A DNA stretch of 64,000 nt from a virus: IMG/VR virus record IMGVR_UViG_3300042541_001760, positions 197,053 through 261,052 of that record; one strand, written 5' to 3'. Both the position numbers and the translations under genes were made by a program. The notes beneath the pieces are model-generated. The model saw only the letters and a list, made by a program, of their open reading frames with translations. It did not search any database and was not told where the DNA came from. Shown in pieces: positions 1 to 7,001 of this stretch; within the stretch, counting starts at the first letter, position 1; every line of letters begins with the position of its first letter.

Positions 1-414
1 ATCTCTCCATACAACAGGAAAATATTGTTTGTATTTTGTGAATTTTTTAAGGTCATCTGTTAATTTAAACAAATCCTCCATAAATAAATCACGTGCTCTT
101 TCAACACTACCTGAGTCGTCAGTTTCGGGACTCTCATAGTTCTTTAACATCCAATTAACATATTGACCCGGTTGAATCTTTTTTAAATTCTCAGGACTAA
201 AATCCGCATCGTTAAAATCCGCAGGTTTTTTTGTGGTTGGATCGGCAAATATGATATCTGCCAATTTATTTATATCCATTAAAGCTTTTGAGCCTTTACC
301 GGGTATTACATCTTTCTTAGGTTTTGTATATTTGTCAATCAATACATCAAAACGACTTTGTTCCGTTAGAATATTACGTAACAATGTGTTTAATTTTATA
401 TTTTTAATTTTCAT
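1..414 (-). CDS. Candidate capsid-targeted protein, 3' end beyond window
   Basis: An open frame of 138 codons runs off the left edge without a stop. The ATG is at 414-412, 30 bases after the stop of the upstream LRR gene. The protein starts with a short basic, leucine-rich leader (MKIKNIKLNTLLRNILTEQ), then becomes charged and soluble with no recognised domain. The leader contains L-T-E at residues 16-18 followed by Gln. This fits the (I/L)-x-E cleavage rule of the T4 prohead protease and recurs in other genes here (10221, 13990, 22222, 61098). I infer that it may be a virion internal protein. Function is otherwise unknown. Confidence 0.65.
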   Translation of the reverse strand, partial: MKIKNIKLNTLLRNILTEQSRFDVLIDKYTKPKKDVIPGKGSKALMDINKLADIIFADPTTKKPADFNDADFSPENLKKIQPGQYVNWMLKNYESPETDDSGSVERARDLFMEDLFKLTDDLKKFTKYKQYFPVVWRD

Positions 415-444
415 ATCTATTATATATTTTGCTAAGTTATTAAA

Positions 445-2259
445 TTAATACCAAATATAAAAACCGGGACCTTCTTCTTTCATCCTTGCTCTTACTTCTT
501 CGGGTATGATTATATCAGGATTAGATCCCTCCAATAGGATGAAATCTAACTCTTCTAATTTTGCTAATGATTTGGGTAATGACTTTAGTCTAGGGTTGTT
601 GGGTAATCCTAAAACAGATAACCTACTTAGATTACCAATTGATTCGGGTAACTCCTCAACAACGCCAGTCAAACTTAAATTCTCAAGATTACTAAATCTA
701 TCTATGTCGTTTGGTATATCTATTTTTATTGACCCATCTTTACTCTTATTCTTTATTACTAACTCAGTGATGGTGTCAGGTAATGAATCAAAAAGTTCTT
801 TTAATCCATATAGGGCAATGTATTTACCTTCGTTTGATGATGGTAACTCAATTACTGCTGAGTCCTTGAATACAAAATTGGTTGCGAACTTAGTTTTAAG
901 GGATTCTTTTAGTTTGGCCATCATAGGTAAATTTAGTATGGCTATCTCACCTTCACTTAAACTACCAATATTCTTGTTAGATAAAGCCTCAACTTTTTTC
1001 TTTAGGTAGTATTTCATTGTGTCAGAATCAGAGTTCCTAACTTGACCTGCGGTTAATTCGTGACCTAAAGCAATATATTTCTTTCTTAAATTTGGTGTTA
1101 GGCTATTGAATTGTTCATCACTTACTTTCCTATTAACAATCTCTAACCAATACTCAACCTCATTTTCATTAGCGAAAGTATCAAAGAGATTATCACCGAC
1201 TTTTGAGTTTCTTATTTTATCTATAAGTACTTTTTCGTCAGATGTTAATGGTTTTGGTTTGAATACGCCCTCCAATCCTTTTAATTTAGGTATTTTAGTT
1301 AATATCTCACTCCAAGGAATATTGTTATGACCTGAATATCTACCTGAGTTTGTACCATCCGCCAATGACATATCCCCATCAGGGTCAACCAATATAACAA
1401 CCGCAAAGTTTACATCAGAATAATCCTTATCTTGGTCTATCACATAGTATAATGTTCTCTCGTTGTCTAATCTATAGTTATAGAATAAGTTTGATGTTCC
1501 CTCACGAGATGTACACCAACTTCTACCATTCTTTAACTTAATACACTGGTCTCTCGTCTTTGGTTGGAATATTAATAAGTTATTCTCATTGTATACTTCC
1601 TCAATATCAGATACATCTGTTTTTGTTTCTGTGTCGTCGGATTTAACTGACGCATCAATATAATGTTCAAAATCTGTAAAACTTAGTGAGGTTGCCAATG
1701 GCATTTGCTCATATAACTGATTAAAGTTATCCAAGTACGCTTGAACATAATACATTATTACATCTTCCGTTAGATTTGGATTCTCTTTCTTAAATTTCTC
1801 TGACAATATTTTTAGTAGAAACTTGGGGTAAGATTGGTCAATAACTTTTTGTAAATCCAAGAATTTATACTTGGTGATGTCCTTACCTTTACCGAATGCG
1901 TCCTCAATCTCCAAAAACTTTCTAATGGTTTTCTTAAGAGACACATTTTCAATACCCCCTTCTTTCTTTTTGAACTCCTTAAAAAGATCGGATTCTCTTT
2001 TTTGAGTTCTCTTTAAAGCAATAATGTTTTTTAATTCACTATATGAATATCTTGATAAATCTCTTTTCTCAACAGGTAACCCGTTTTTGTATTTTTCAAA
2101 ATCGTCAATGTATCCACCTATGGTTTTTTCGTCATCCTTAGTATCTTGTAAAAATTTACCGATTAACTTCGCTTTTATTTTATCGGATACTTCTTTAAGT
2201 AACTTTTTAGGTAACGGGCTTTCAACCACAACGGACGATAATAAATTTACTAACTTCAT
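445..2259 (-). CDS. Leucine-rich-repeat protein with an S-W-C-T motif domain
   Basis: 604 aa. The N-terminal ~200 residues are charged and mostly helical. A middle domain around residues 230-320 has an R-S-W-C-T motif (247-250), then an N-Y-R element, a Y-Y-V-I-D strand and a hydrophobic strand ending V-D-P-D-G. I recall similar SWC(T/I) segments in phage proteins of unknown function. The C-terminus (~530-590) holds three or four leucine-rich repeats of the L-x-x-L-x-L type with L-P-x-S and I-G-N-L elements. No signal peptide or membrane segment is seen. LRRs usually bind proteins, so a host-interacting or virion-packaged factor is plausible. The reaction, if any, is unknown. A TATTTAT element lies 19 bases upstream. 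Confidence 0.8.
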   Translation of the reverse strand: MKLVNLLSSVVVESPLPKKLLKEVSDKIKAKLIGKFLQDTKDDEKTIGGYIDDFEKYKNGLPVEKRDLSRYSYSELKNIIALKRTQKRESDLFKEFKKKEGGIENVSLKKTIRKFLEIEDAFGKGKDITKYKFLDLQKVIDQSYPKFLLKILSEKFKKENPNLTEDVIMYYVQAYLDNFNQLYEQMPLATSLSFTDFEHYIDASVKSDDTETKTDVSDIEEVYNENNLLIFQPKTRDQCIKLKNGRSWCTSREGTSNLFYNYRLDNERTLYYVIDQDKDYSDVNFAVVILVDPDGDMSLADGTNSGRYSGHNNIPWSEILTKIPKLKGLEGVFKPKPLTSDEKVLIDKIRNSKVGDNLFDTFANENEVEYWLEIVNRKVSDEQFNSLTPNLRKKYIALGHELTAGQVRNSDSDTMKYYLKKKVEALSNKNIGSLSEGEIAILNLPMMAKLKESLKTKFATNFVFKDSAVIELPSSNEGKYIALYGLKELFDSLPDTITELVIKNKSKDGSIKIDIPNDIDRFSNLENLSLTGVVEELPESIGNLSRLSVLGLPNNPRLKSLPKSLAKLEELDFILLEGSNPDIIIPEEVRARMKEEGPGFYIWY

Positions 2260-2278
2260 TTTATATATGTAATTTATT

Positions 2279-2285
2279 ATAAATA
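2279..2285 (-). promoter_or_regulatory. TATTTAT element, candidate late promoter
   Basis: TATTTAT on the minus strand, 19 bases before the start codon of the LRR gene. One of 16 similarly placed copies in the window. Confidence 0.4.
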
Positions 2286-2304
2286 CCTATAAAGTCAGAA
2301 AAAA

Positions 2305-3150
2305 TTAATAGTTCATAATCAAAAGTTCTTCCCCCATAGATTGTTTACCACCTTTTTTTGCTCCTGCCGCTTTTGCGAACTCTTTACTCTCCCATCTATA
2401 CTTATCTTTTGGAAACCATTCCTCCAATTTATCAAAATAATAGTATGACATTGAGAACTTACCTTTCATATTTCTTAGGGTGTCTGCCAGTCTTTCGTGG
2501 TCACTTAATCCGAATCCGTGATTGGAATAATAGTCCTCCGTCTTGTAGTATGGAGCGTCAACATACACATAAAAATTCTCATCGTCATATTTCTCAATGA
2601 ACTTTTGAAAATCCATATTCTCAACGATATTGATGCTCTTAAATTTCTTAATCCACTCAGGATGTTTTAATTTATCTCTGAATGTTAGAAACTTAGATTT
2701 ATACTTACCCTTCAAATCAATGTAGTTACTTTTCTCAGGTTTACTACCTGAAAATACTTGTGTTAAGATGTAAGCGTATTGAGCGGCAACCTCATAATTA
2801 GGTTCATCACCAACCACAAAATTGGGATCGTATAACTTTGTTTGGAACTCTTTGAATAGTTTTGGTAACTCAGGTGATGTATTGGGGTCGTCTTTCTGTT
2901 GGCAAGGTATGTTCTCAACCTCAACCAACAATAGTTCGGGGTTCTTTAAACACTTAAAAAAATTAGTGTTAAGTGGATTAAAGTCATTATATATGACGTT
3001 GGTAAGATTTGGGAAGTTCACCATATCCATATTAAAGAAACACCAAAACATTCCACCGAAGCATTCTGAGTAATTAGTTATGTTTGAAGGGTAGTGTGGG
3101 GTAATCCATTTTGAGATTCGGGACTTACCTCCGATGTATGAAACTGGCAT
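2305..3150 (-). CDS. D12-class (Dam-like) adenine-N6 DNA methyltransferase
   Basis: 281 aa. It probably transfers a methyl group from S-adenosylmethionine to adenine N6. The N-terminus has the D12/Dam pattern Y-I-G-G-K-S-R at residues 5-11 in place of the usual Y-x-G-x-K motif. A Y-N-D-F-N-P acidic loop follows near 54-59. Motif IV is D-A-P-Y-Y at 198-202 followed by K-T-E-D-Y-Y, as in the family, except that Ala replaces the first Pro of D-P-P-Y. The C-terminal part F-S-M-S-Y-Y-Y is also family-like. The length is usual for phage Dam enzymes. It may protect phage DNA from host restriction. No restriction enzyme is adjacent. Confidence 0.88.
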   Translation of the reverse strand: MPVSYIGGKSRISKWITPHYPSNITNYSECFGGMFWCFFNMDMVNFPNLTNVIYNDFNPLNTNFFKCLKNPELLLVEVENIPCQQKDDPNTSPELPKLFKEFQTKLYDPNFVVGDEPNYEVAAQYAYILTQVFSGSKPEKSNYIDLKGKYKSKFLTFRDKLKHPEWIKKFKSINIVENMDFQKFIEKYDDENFYVYVDAPYYKTEDYYSNHGFGLSDHERLADTLRNMKGKFSMSYYYFDKLEEWFPKDKYRWESKEFAKAAGAKKGGKQSMGEELLIMNY

Positions 3151-3199
3151 AATATTTTTTATAGAAGTATAACCAATTTATTAGACTTAATCAACCTTC

Positions 3200-3319
3200 T
3201 TAGTCGTTTTTGTTACCCTTACGAGAGTAAACCTTACCCGAAGGTTTAACCTTCTGAATCATCTTTCTACGTATGATTTGTGCCGTATGTCTTTCAGATA
3301 GTCCGTTAAAAGTCATCAT
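3200..3319 (-). CDS. Small basic protein, 39 aa
   Basis: Reading the minus strand from tandem ATG codons at 3319-3314 gives 39 residues ending in TAA. The protein is rich in Arg and Lys and ends K-P-S-G-K-V-Y-S-R-K-G-N-K-N-D. No family is recognised; the N-terminal half could form a helix (L-S-E-R-H-T-A-Q-I-I-R-R). It is supported mainly by context: a near-perfect Bacteroidetes promoter lies just upstream (3354-3384), and the reading frame fills most of an otherwise empty gap. A nucleic-acid-binding role is possible from the charge but is not shown. Confidence 0.6.
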   Translation of the reverse strand: MMTFNGLSERHTAQIIRRKMIQKVKPSGKVYSRKGNKND

Positions 3320-3353
3320 AGTTTCTAAGTTTTTAGGGTGGTTGATTGTTTTA

Positions 3354-3384
3354 CAAAGATACAATAAATATCATTACCACCAAA
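3354..3384 (-). promoter_or_regulatory. Bacteroidetes-type promoter, TTTG-N19-TATCTTTG
   Basis: On the minus strand TTTG (3384-3381) is followed after 19 bases by TATCTTTG (3361-3354), matching the Bacteroidetes -33/-7 consensus TTTG/TAnnTTTG. It lies 34 bases before the 39-aa gene. A TATTTAT copy (3364-3370) falls inside the spacer. Confidence 0.65.
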
Positions 3385-3448
3385 TCTTATTTAAATAAAA
3401 TTTACAAATACAGGTAGAACCCCTATGTTTGTTAAAAATAAAAATATT

Positions 3449-3634
3449 ATGGAAAATATCGTAGAAACACTATTCGCAAAAGACAACTCAAAACCTGAAG
3501 GTGAGTGTAAAACATGTAAAAATAAAGTCAACCCGTTACAAAGTGGTTTAATTTGGTTCTCAGTTTGGATGTTAATAATGTCATTATATGGTCACGTAGT
3601 TTTTTTTAAAAAAATATTTGGTCTTATTTTTTAA
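3449..3634 (+). CDS. Small membrane protein with a CxxC motif
   Basis: 61 aa from the ATG at 3449. An in-frame ATG at 3425 would add eight residues, but the N-terminal sequence M-E-N-I-V-E-T looks like the natural start. The soluble N-terminus contains C-K-T-C and is followed by one hydrophobic stretch (L-I-W-F-S-V-W-M-L-I-M-S-L-Y) that could span the membrane, then a basic end. It is one of the few plus-strand genes, and its 3' end overlaps the convergent DnaJ gene by 11 bases. No family recognised. Alternatives are a small inner-membrane effector or a superinfection protein; neither is supported directly. Confidence 0.6.
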   Translation: MENIVETLFAKDNSKPEGECKTCKNKVNPLQSGLIWFSVWMLIMSLYGHVVFFKKIFGLIF

Positions 3635-4568
3635 ATCTGACATTCAATCTGACATACATATCCCCTAACCCGTTGTTCCTGAACCCCTTTGATTTTAATC
3701 TTAGGGGTTTTGTTGTATCAAACTCATCTGGCATCTTAATAGCCAACTTACCATCAGGGTGTGGTATCTCAAAACTATCCGACTTTAACTCATCAAGATT
3801 AAAAAACTTATTGTATATGAGATCGTTATTAACCTTCTCAAAATCTTCCAATGGTTGGACATTAAATTTTATGAGTAAGTTACCATAACTACCATTTATA
3901 AAATCCCCTTTACCTTGAGCCTTAATGAATTGTCCATTATCAATTCCGTGAGGTATGGCAATATTAATTGAGTCCATCATATCTTTTGTTCCTGAACCAA
4001 CACAAGAGTGGCAGGTGGTCTTAAATGTAAATCCTCTACCACCACATCCATTACAAGCGGTTCTAACCATCTGAACAAACATACCGGTACCTACTCTTTG
4101 TGTTATTGATCCGGCGCCACCGCACATTCCACATTGTATCCTTTCTCCACCACTACCACTACAATCCTGACATTGGTGTTTTCTATTATATACTATATTT
4201 TTTTGAGCTGACTTATATGAATCCAATACACTTATATTAACATCAACCACTTTATCAGGGGCTTGTCTTTGTTGTTGTTGGGGATTACCTCCACGACCAC
4301 CACCGAAGAACTGAGCAAACAAATCTTCCATAGATCCACCTCCACCACCAAATCCTGCCATTGGGTTGTTTCTTTGGTTATCGTATCGTTTTCGTTTATT
4401 ATCGTCTCCAATCGTATCATAAGCCTGAGCAACCTCCTTGAATATATTCTCATCCCCTCCTTTATCGGGGTGATGCTCAACCGCTTTCTTCCTATACGCT
4501 TTTTTTATTTCATCTTGGGTTGCGGTTTCGGAAACTCCTAACACTTCATAATAATTGGGTTGTGCCAT
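3624..4568 (-). CDS. dnaJ: DnaJ/Hsp40 co-chaperone
   Basis: 314 aa, slightly shorter than bacterial DnaJ. The J domain (1-65) has the H-P-D tripeptide at 33-35 that stimulates DnaK ATPase. It is followed by a Gly-rich linker with a Gln run (about 70-105). A zinc-binding region has all four C-x-x-C-x-G-x-G repeats (133-140, 146-153, 172-179, 186-193), then the C-terminal substrate-binding domain. With every functional motif intact, the protein is likely active and would recruit the host DnaK to phage proteins during replication or assembly. The phage also carries ClpP at 55669. Presence of a complete type I DnaJ in a phage is uncommon. The start is the only ATG before the J domain. Confidence 0.95.
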   Translation of the reverse strand: MAQPNYYEVLGVSETATQDEIKKAYRKKAVEHHPDKGGDENIFKEVAQAYDTIGDDNKRKRYDNQRNNPMAGFGGGGGSMEDLFAQFFGGGRGGNPQQQQRQAPDKVVDVNISVLDSYKSAQKNIVYNRKHQCQDCSGSGGERIQCGMCGGAGSITQRVGTGMFVQMVRTACNGCGGRGFTFKTTCHSCVGSGTKDMMDSINIAIPHGIDNGQFIKAQGKGDFINGSYGNLLIKFNVQPLEDFEKVNNDLIYNKFFNLDELKSDSFEIPHPDGKLAIKMPDEFDTTKPLRLKSKGFRNNGLGDMYVRLNVRFKK

Positions 4569-4607
4569 AATGATTTACTTAATCTTATAATTGTGGTATT
4601 TTATAAT

Positions 4608-5258
4608 ATGGATAATAATTTTTTGGTTGTCTTATTCAAGAATAGAGTAAAACAAAAAATACTAAACAAATTTAAAACTTATAAGCGAGTTAATCAATAC
4701 TTCAAAGATTTGGAGAAGGAGAGTAATGCCGTTATATTCGATCGACATTACGATAATGGTGTTAAGTGTGACTATCAATTGGGATTACTACAAAAAAGTA
4801 ATGTGGGTAAATCTATGGTATATATGGTAGATTCCCTGGGTCGTAACATCAAGATAGAGTTTGAGGATCCCGATTACGAATTAGTTAAGATGGTAAATTA
4901 TAATTTTGAGGAGTTGATATTTGATAACCAAAAAAAGAAAAGGATAACAATTGATAAATTTATGTTAAAATATTTATCCAAGCCAGGACTTAAGATGATA
5001 TCAAAATTGAACCACAGGATTATAGTTCAATTGGATGAATTGATATGGTTATTTACTTTGAAAACTGAGGATGATGGTGATAGGTTCATTAACCAACTAT
5101 CGGAACATTTCTCTTCGTTGGGTAGGATGGATTGTATTTTGGTTAGGGATTGTTCTACCGATCAAAGAAAATACCTTTACTCCTTATTAGAGGAGTCAGG
5201 TATTCCTAAGACGATGTTGTATCGTCAGTCAACGACGTTTCCATCCTCAACCCGTTAA
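4608..5258 (+). CDS. Hypothetical protein, 216 aa
   Basis: The start chosen is the ATG at 4608 (M-D-N-N-F-L-V-V-L-F-K). An upstream in-frame ATG at 4560 would overlap the divergent DnaJ start and add an unlikely leader. The protein is soluble, mixed alpha/beta, rich in Lys and Asp, with a basic N-terminus and no recognised motif. I recall similar N-termini in uncultured T4-like phages but no function. The 3' end overlaps the convergent gene at 5206 by 53 bases, so the two mRNAs would be antisense there. Confidence 0.75.
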   Translation: MDNNFLVVLFKNRVKQKILNKFKTYKRVNQYFKDLEKESNAVIFDRHYDNGVKCDYQLGLLQKSNVGKSMVYMVDSLGRNIKIEFEDPDYELVKMVNYNFEELIFDNQKKKRITIDKFMLKYLSKPGLKMISKLNHRIIVQLDELIWLFTLKTEDDGDRFINQLSEHFSSLGRMDCILVRDCSTDQRKYLYSLLEESGIPKTMLYRQSTTFPSSTR

Positions 5259-5466
5259 TAAGGAAGATAAATTCTGTCCCCGACATATCTATCTTAAACT
5301 TATCATCTTTAAGATTTGGTTGTTTTAACATTACTTGAGTTCTTCTGAATTCCATCTCATCAAGTTCAAATATAATGGTAGACCTACCATTAAATAAATT
5401 TTGAGTTGCGTCAGCCATTAAAGCCAATTTTGCTAGAATCCCAATATCGTCGTTATCTTCTGCCAT
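5206..5466 (-). CDS. Hypothetical protein, 86 aa
   Basis: A small acidic soluble protein starting M-A-E-D-N-D-D, ending T-D-D-T-T-S-S. No motif is recognised. It overlaps the upstream gene (5433-5654) by 34 bases, which suggests translational coupling. Its last 53 bases overlap the convergent plus-strand gene. It is the last gene of a minus-strand run that begins at 6399. Confidence 0.65.
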   Translation of the reverse strand: MAEDNDDIGILAKLALMADATQNLFNGRSTIIFELDEMEFRRTQVMLKQPNLKDDKFKIDMSGTEFIFLINGLRMETSLTDDTTSS

Positions 5467-5654
5467 AATGTCAATTTTTTTGGTGTCGTGTTAACGATTT
5501 CCTCTTTTCTTACTTTTTTTATTGAATTAATAAATTCTTCCTTAACCTTTAAGATGCTTAATTCATCTTTTTTGGTTTGGGATTCATACCAAGCAAGAAT
5601 ATCTTTTTCTTCAGTTTGTTGCTGGCTCTGCGTCTGTGAGTTCTTCATCTTCAA
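5433..5654 (-). CDS. Hypothetical protein, 73 aa
   Basis: Small hydrophilic protein with a Gln-rich N-terminus (S-Q-T-Q-S-Q-Q-Q) and a Lys/Glu-rich helical middle. It ends in a short hydrophobic segment (L-W-Q-K-I-T-T-I-L-G-F). A second ATG two codons in could be the start. It overlaps the genes on both sides in different frames, typical of tightly packed phage operons. Function unknown. Confidence 0.6.
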   Translation of the reverse strand: MKMKNSQTQSQQQTEEKDILAWYESQTKKDELSILKVKEEFINSIKKVRKEEIVNTTPKKLTLWQKITTILGF

Positions 5655-6033
5655 ATTCTACTTTTTTTGATGTGATGTCAAATTTCAAATTCTTTAAATT
5701 GTCAAGGTTCTGCTTATCAAACATTTTTCTTAATTCACTAACCTTATCATCAAATAACTTTTCCTTCTCTTCTCTCTCTTTATTATATCTAATAACATTT
5801 TGGATGTTTGAAAGGATATTATCTACCGCCTGTTCTTCAAATTCACTCACAAAGGAGAAGAATCTATGGTCAGGTAACTGACTCTCATTCTCAACTATTG
5901 AGTTTTCAGGAATATACTTCTTTGGTAGTTTCCAAGAATTTGGAAACATAACATCAATAGATAGGTGGGTCTTTAGTTTCCTAATTGAGTGTAGATAAGG
6001 AAACAATATAGTTACTTCTTGATAGAGAGTCAT
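5611..6033 (-). CDS. Hypothetical protein, 140 aa, coiled-coil C-terminal half
   Basis: The first half (about 1-70) looks globular, with aromatic residues and P-N-S-W-K-L-P-K-K. The second half (about 70-125) is highly charged and helical (N-K-E-R-E-E-K-E-K-L), suggesting a coiled coil, and ends in an acidic tail. The start codon overlaps the stop of the membrane-protein gene upstream by 4 bases. No family recognised; a structural or scaffold-like role cannot be told from sequence. Confidence 0.65.
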   Translation of the reverse strand: MTLYQEVTILFPYLHSIRKLKTHLSIDVMFPNSWKLPKKYIPENSIVENESQLPDHRFFSFVSEFEEQAVDNILSNIQNVIRYNKEREEKEKLFDDKVSELRKMFDKQNLDNLKNLKFDITSKKVEFEDEELTDAEPATN

Positions 6034-6224
6034 AATAGTGTTTGTATAATGTAAGTTAATATATATGACAATGCGAGTCCGTTTGAAATTAGTGCCGTAT
6101 TACTATGATGCACCTTTTCAGGAATCTCTTGTAACACGGCACTTATAATTTTAACAAAATTTCTCGTGATTGTCAAAATTGAGAATATGAATATAAACAA
6201 AAATAGGGTATTAATATTAAACAT
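6030..6224 (-). CDS. Small membrane protein, 64 aa, two hydrophobic segments
   Basis: The N-terminus (about 5-22, F-L-F-I-F-I-F-S-I-L) and the C-terminus (about 45-62) are both hydrophobic enough to span the membrane, with a short polar loop carrying P-E-K-V-H-H between them. This two-segment shape is compatible with a small holin, but there is no lysin next to it; the amidase is at 10840. It overlaps the histone H1-like gene upstream by 8 bases. Confidence 0.6.
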   Translation of the reverse strand: MFNINTLFLFIFIFSILTITRNFVKIISAVLQEIPEKVHHSNTALISNGLALSYILTYIIQTLL

Positions 6225-6399
6225 TTTCTCTGCTTTTTCTTTCCTCTAGAATTTCTTTTCTTAGGGTTTGTAAAAGTTCTTTAAGATCTTGAGCGGTATT
6301 TCTTACTCTCGTACCAGCACTTTTGTTACCACCGTAAAATTTGTCCGCATCATTTGATAGAGATTCGGTCAATTCTTTGATTTTTCCAATTGTTTCCAT
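6217..6399 (-). CDS. Histone H1-like (Hc1-type) nucleoid protein
   Basis: 60 aa. The sequence (D-K-F-Y-G-G-N-K-S-A-G-T-R-V-R, then L-K-E-L-x-x-x-L-R-K-E-I) matches the short histone H1-like proteins common in Bacteroidetes chromosomes, of the Hc1 family. These bind DNA non-specifically and condense it. The bacterial proteins usually have a Lys/Ala-rich tail; here the end is R-K-E-I-L-E-E-R-K-S-R and no long basic tail is present. It could modulate host or phage DNA compaction. Assignment is from remembered family pattern. It heads a compact run of small genes. Confidence 0.8.
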   Translation of the reverse strand: METIGKIKELTESLSNDADKFYGGNKSAGTRVRNTAQDLKELLQTLRKEILEERKSRENV

Positions 6400-6478
6400 A
6401 ATAATTTTTTAATTATAACTTGTTTATTTTTATTAAATCTTAACTTTTTTATAGTCATAGTAAAGATTTTAATATGTT

Positions 6479-6946
6479 TTATTTTTTAAGATTCTTGTCT
6501 AAAGACTTATACAGGTCGGTTAACATATCAATATCCGATTTAGTGAATGGTTTTTTTAAGTCAAATAAATCCTCAAAAAAAACACCTATTTGGTCTTTAA
6601 CCTTCTGTTCCTTTTGGTTGTAATAGACCTCATCAAAAAAGGATTTAAAATGGTCATAGTGTTCTCCTCTCGAATAGAACTTAACATTTTCCTTATTGAA
6701 ATTTTCAATTGACTTTTTCCAACACCAATCAAAATGTTTGGTATTATCCTCTTCCGTTAATTTAATGTTGGATTCGTTGGACTTATCATCCTCACCTAAA
6801 TATGTGTTAAGTATTAACTTATATAACGAACTTGTAAAGTCAGAATATAGGTCTACTTTCTCAGGTATAATGTTGTTTATATTCAACCATACTTGAACGT
6901 CATCGGGGTGTACCGGCTTTGATATGTAGTTAAAAAAATTCTCCAT
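6479..6946 (-). CDS. Hypothetical protein, 155 aa
   Basis: Soluble, acidic and aromatic-rich (F-D-W-C-W-K-K, F-Y-S-R-G-E-H-Y-D-H). No known motif and no signal peptide. The start codon at 6946 lies inside a perfect 9-bp hairpin (6941-6963), which could hide it from ribosomes, so translation may be regulated. It sits alone between the acidic EF-hand gene and the histone-like run. Confidence 0.65.
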   Translation of the reverse strand: MENFFNYISKPVHPDDVQVWLNINNIIPEKVDLYSDFTSSLYKLILNTYLGEDDKSNESNIKLTEEDNTKHFDWCWKKSIENFNKENVKFYSRGEHYDHFKSFFDEVYYNQKEQKVKDQIGVFFEDLFDLKKPFTKSDIDMLTDLYKSLDKNLKK

Positions 6947-6963
6947 AGGTATTTCCTATGGAG
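6941..6963 (-). promoter_or_regulatory. Start-codon hairpin
   Basis: CTCCATAGG and CCTATGGAG form a perfect 9-bp stem with a 5-base loop. On the mRNA the start codon of the 155-aa gene is inside the 3' arm. This could repress translation until melted. No T-run follows it, so a terminator is unlikely. Confidence 0.5.
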
Positions 6964-7001
6964 AAAGTATAAGGTTAGATTTAATAATGTGAATAAATAA
7001 A

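Noticed and set aside
4560-4607. Upstream start for the 216-aa plus gene
   Set aside because: It would overlap the divergent dnaJ start codon and add a hydrophobic leader that looks unlike coding sequence.
6030-6224. Holin
   Set aside because: Two hydrophobic segments fit a small holin, but the lysin is more than 4 kb away and other membrane proteins are adjacent to it.
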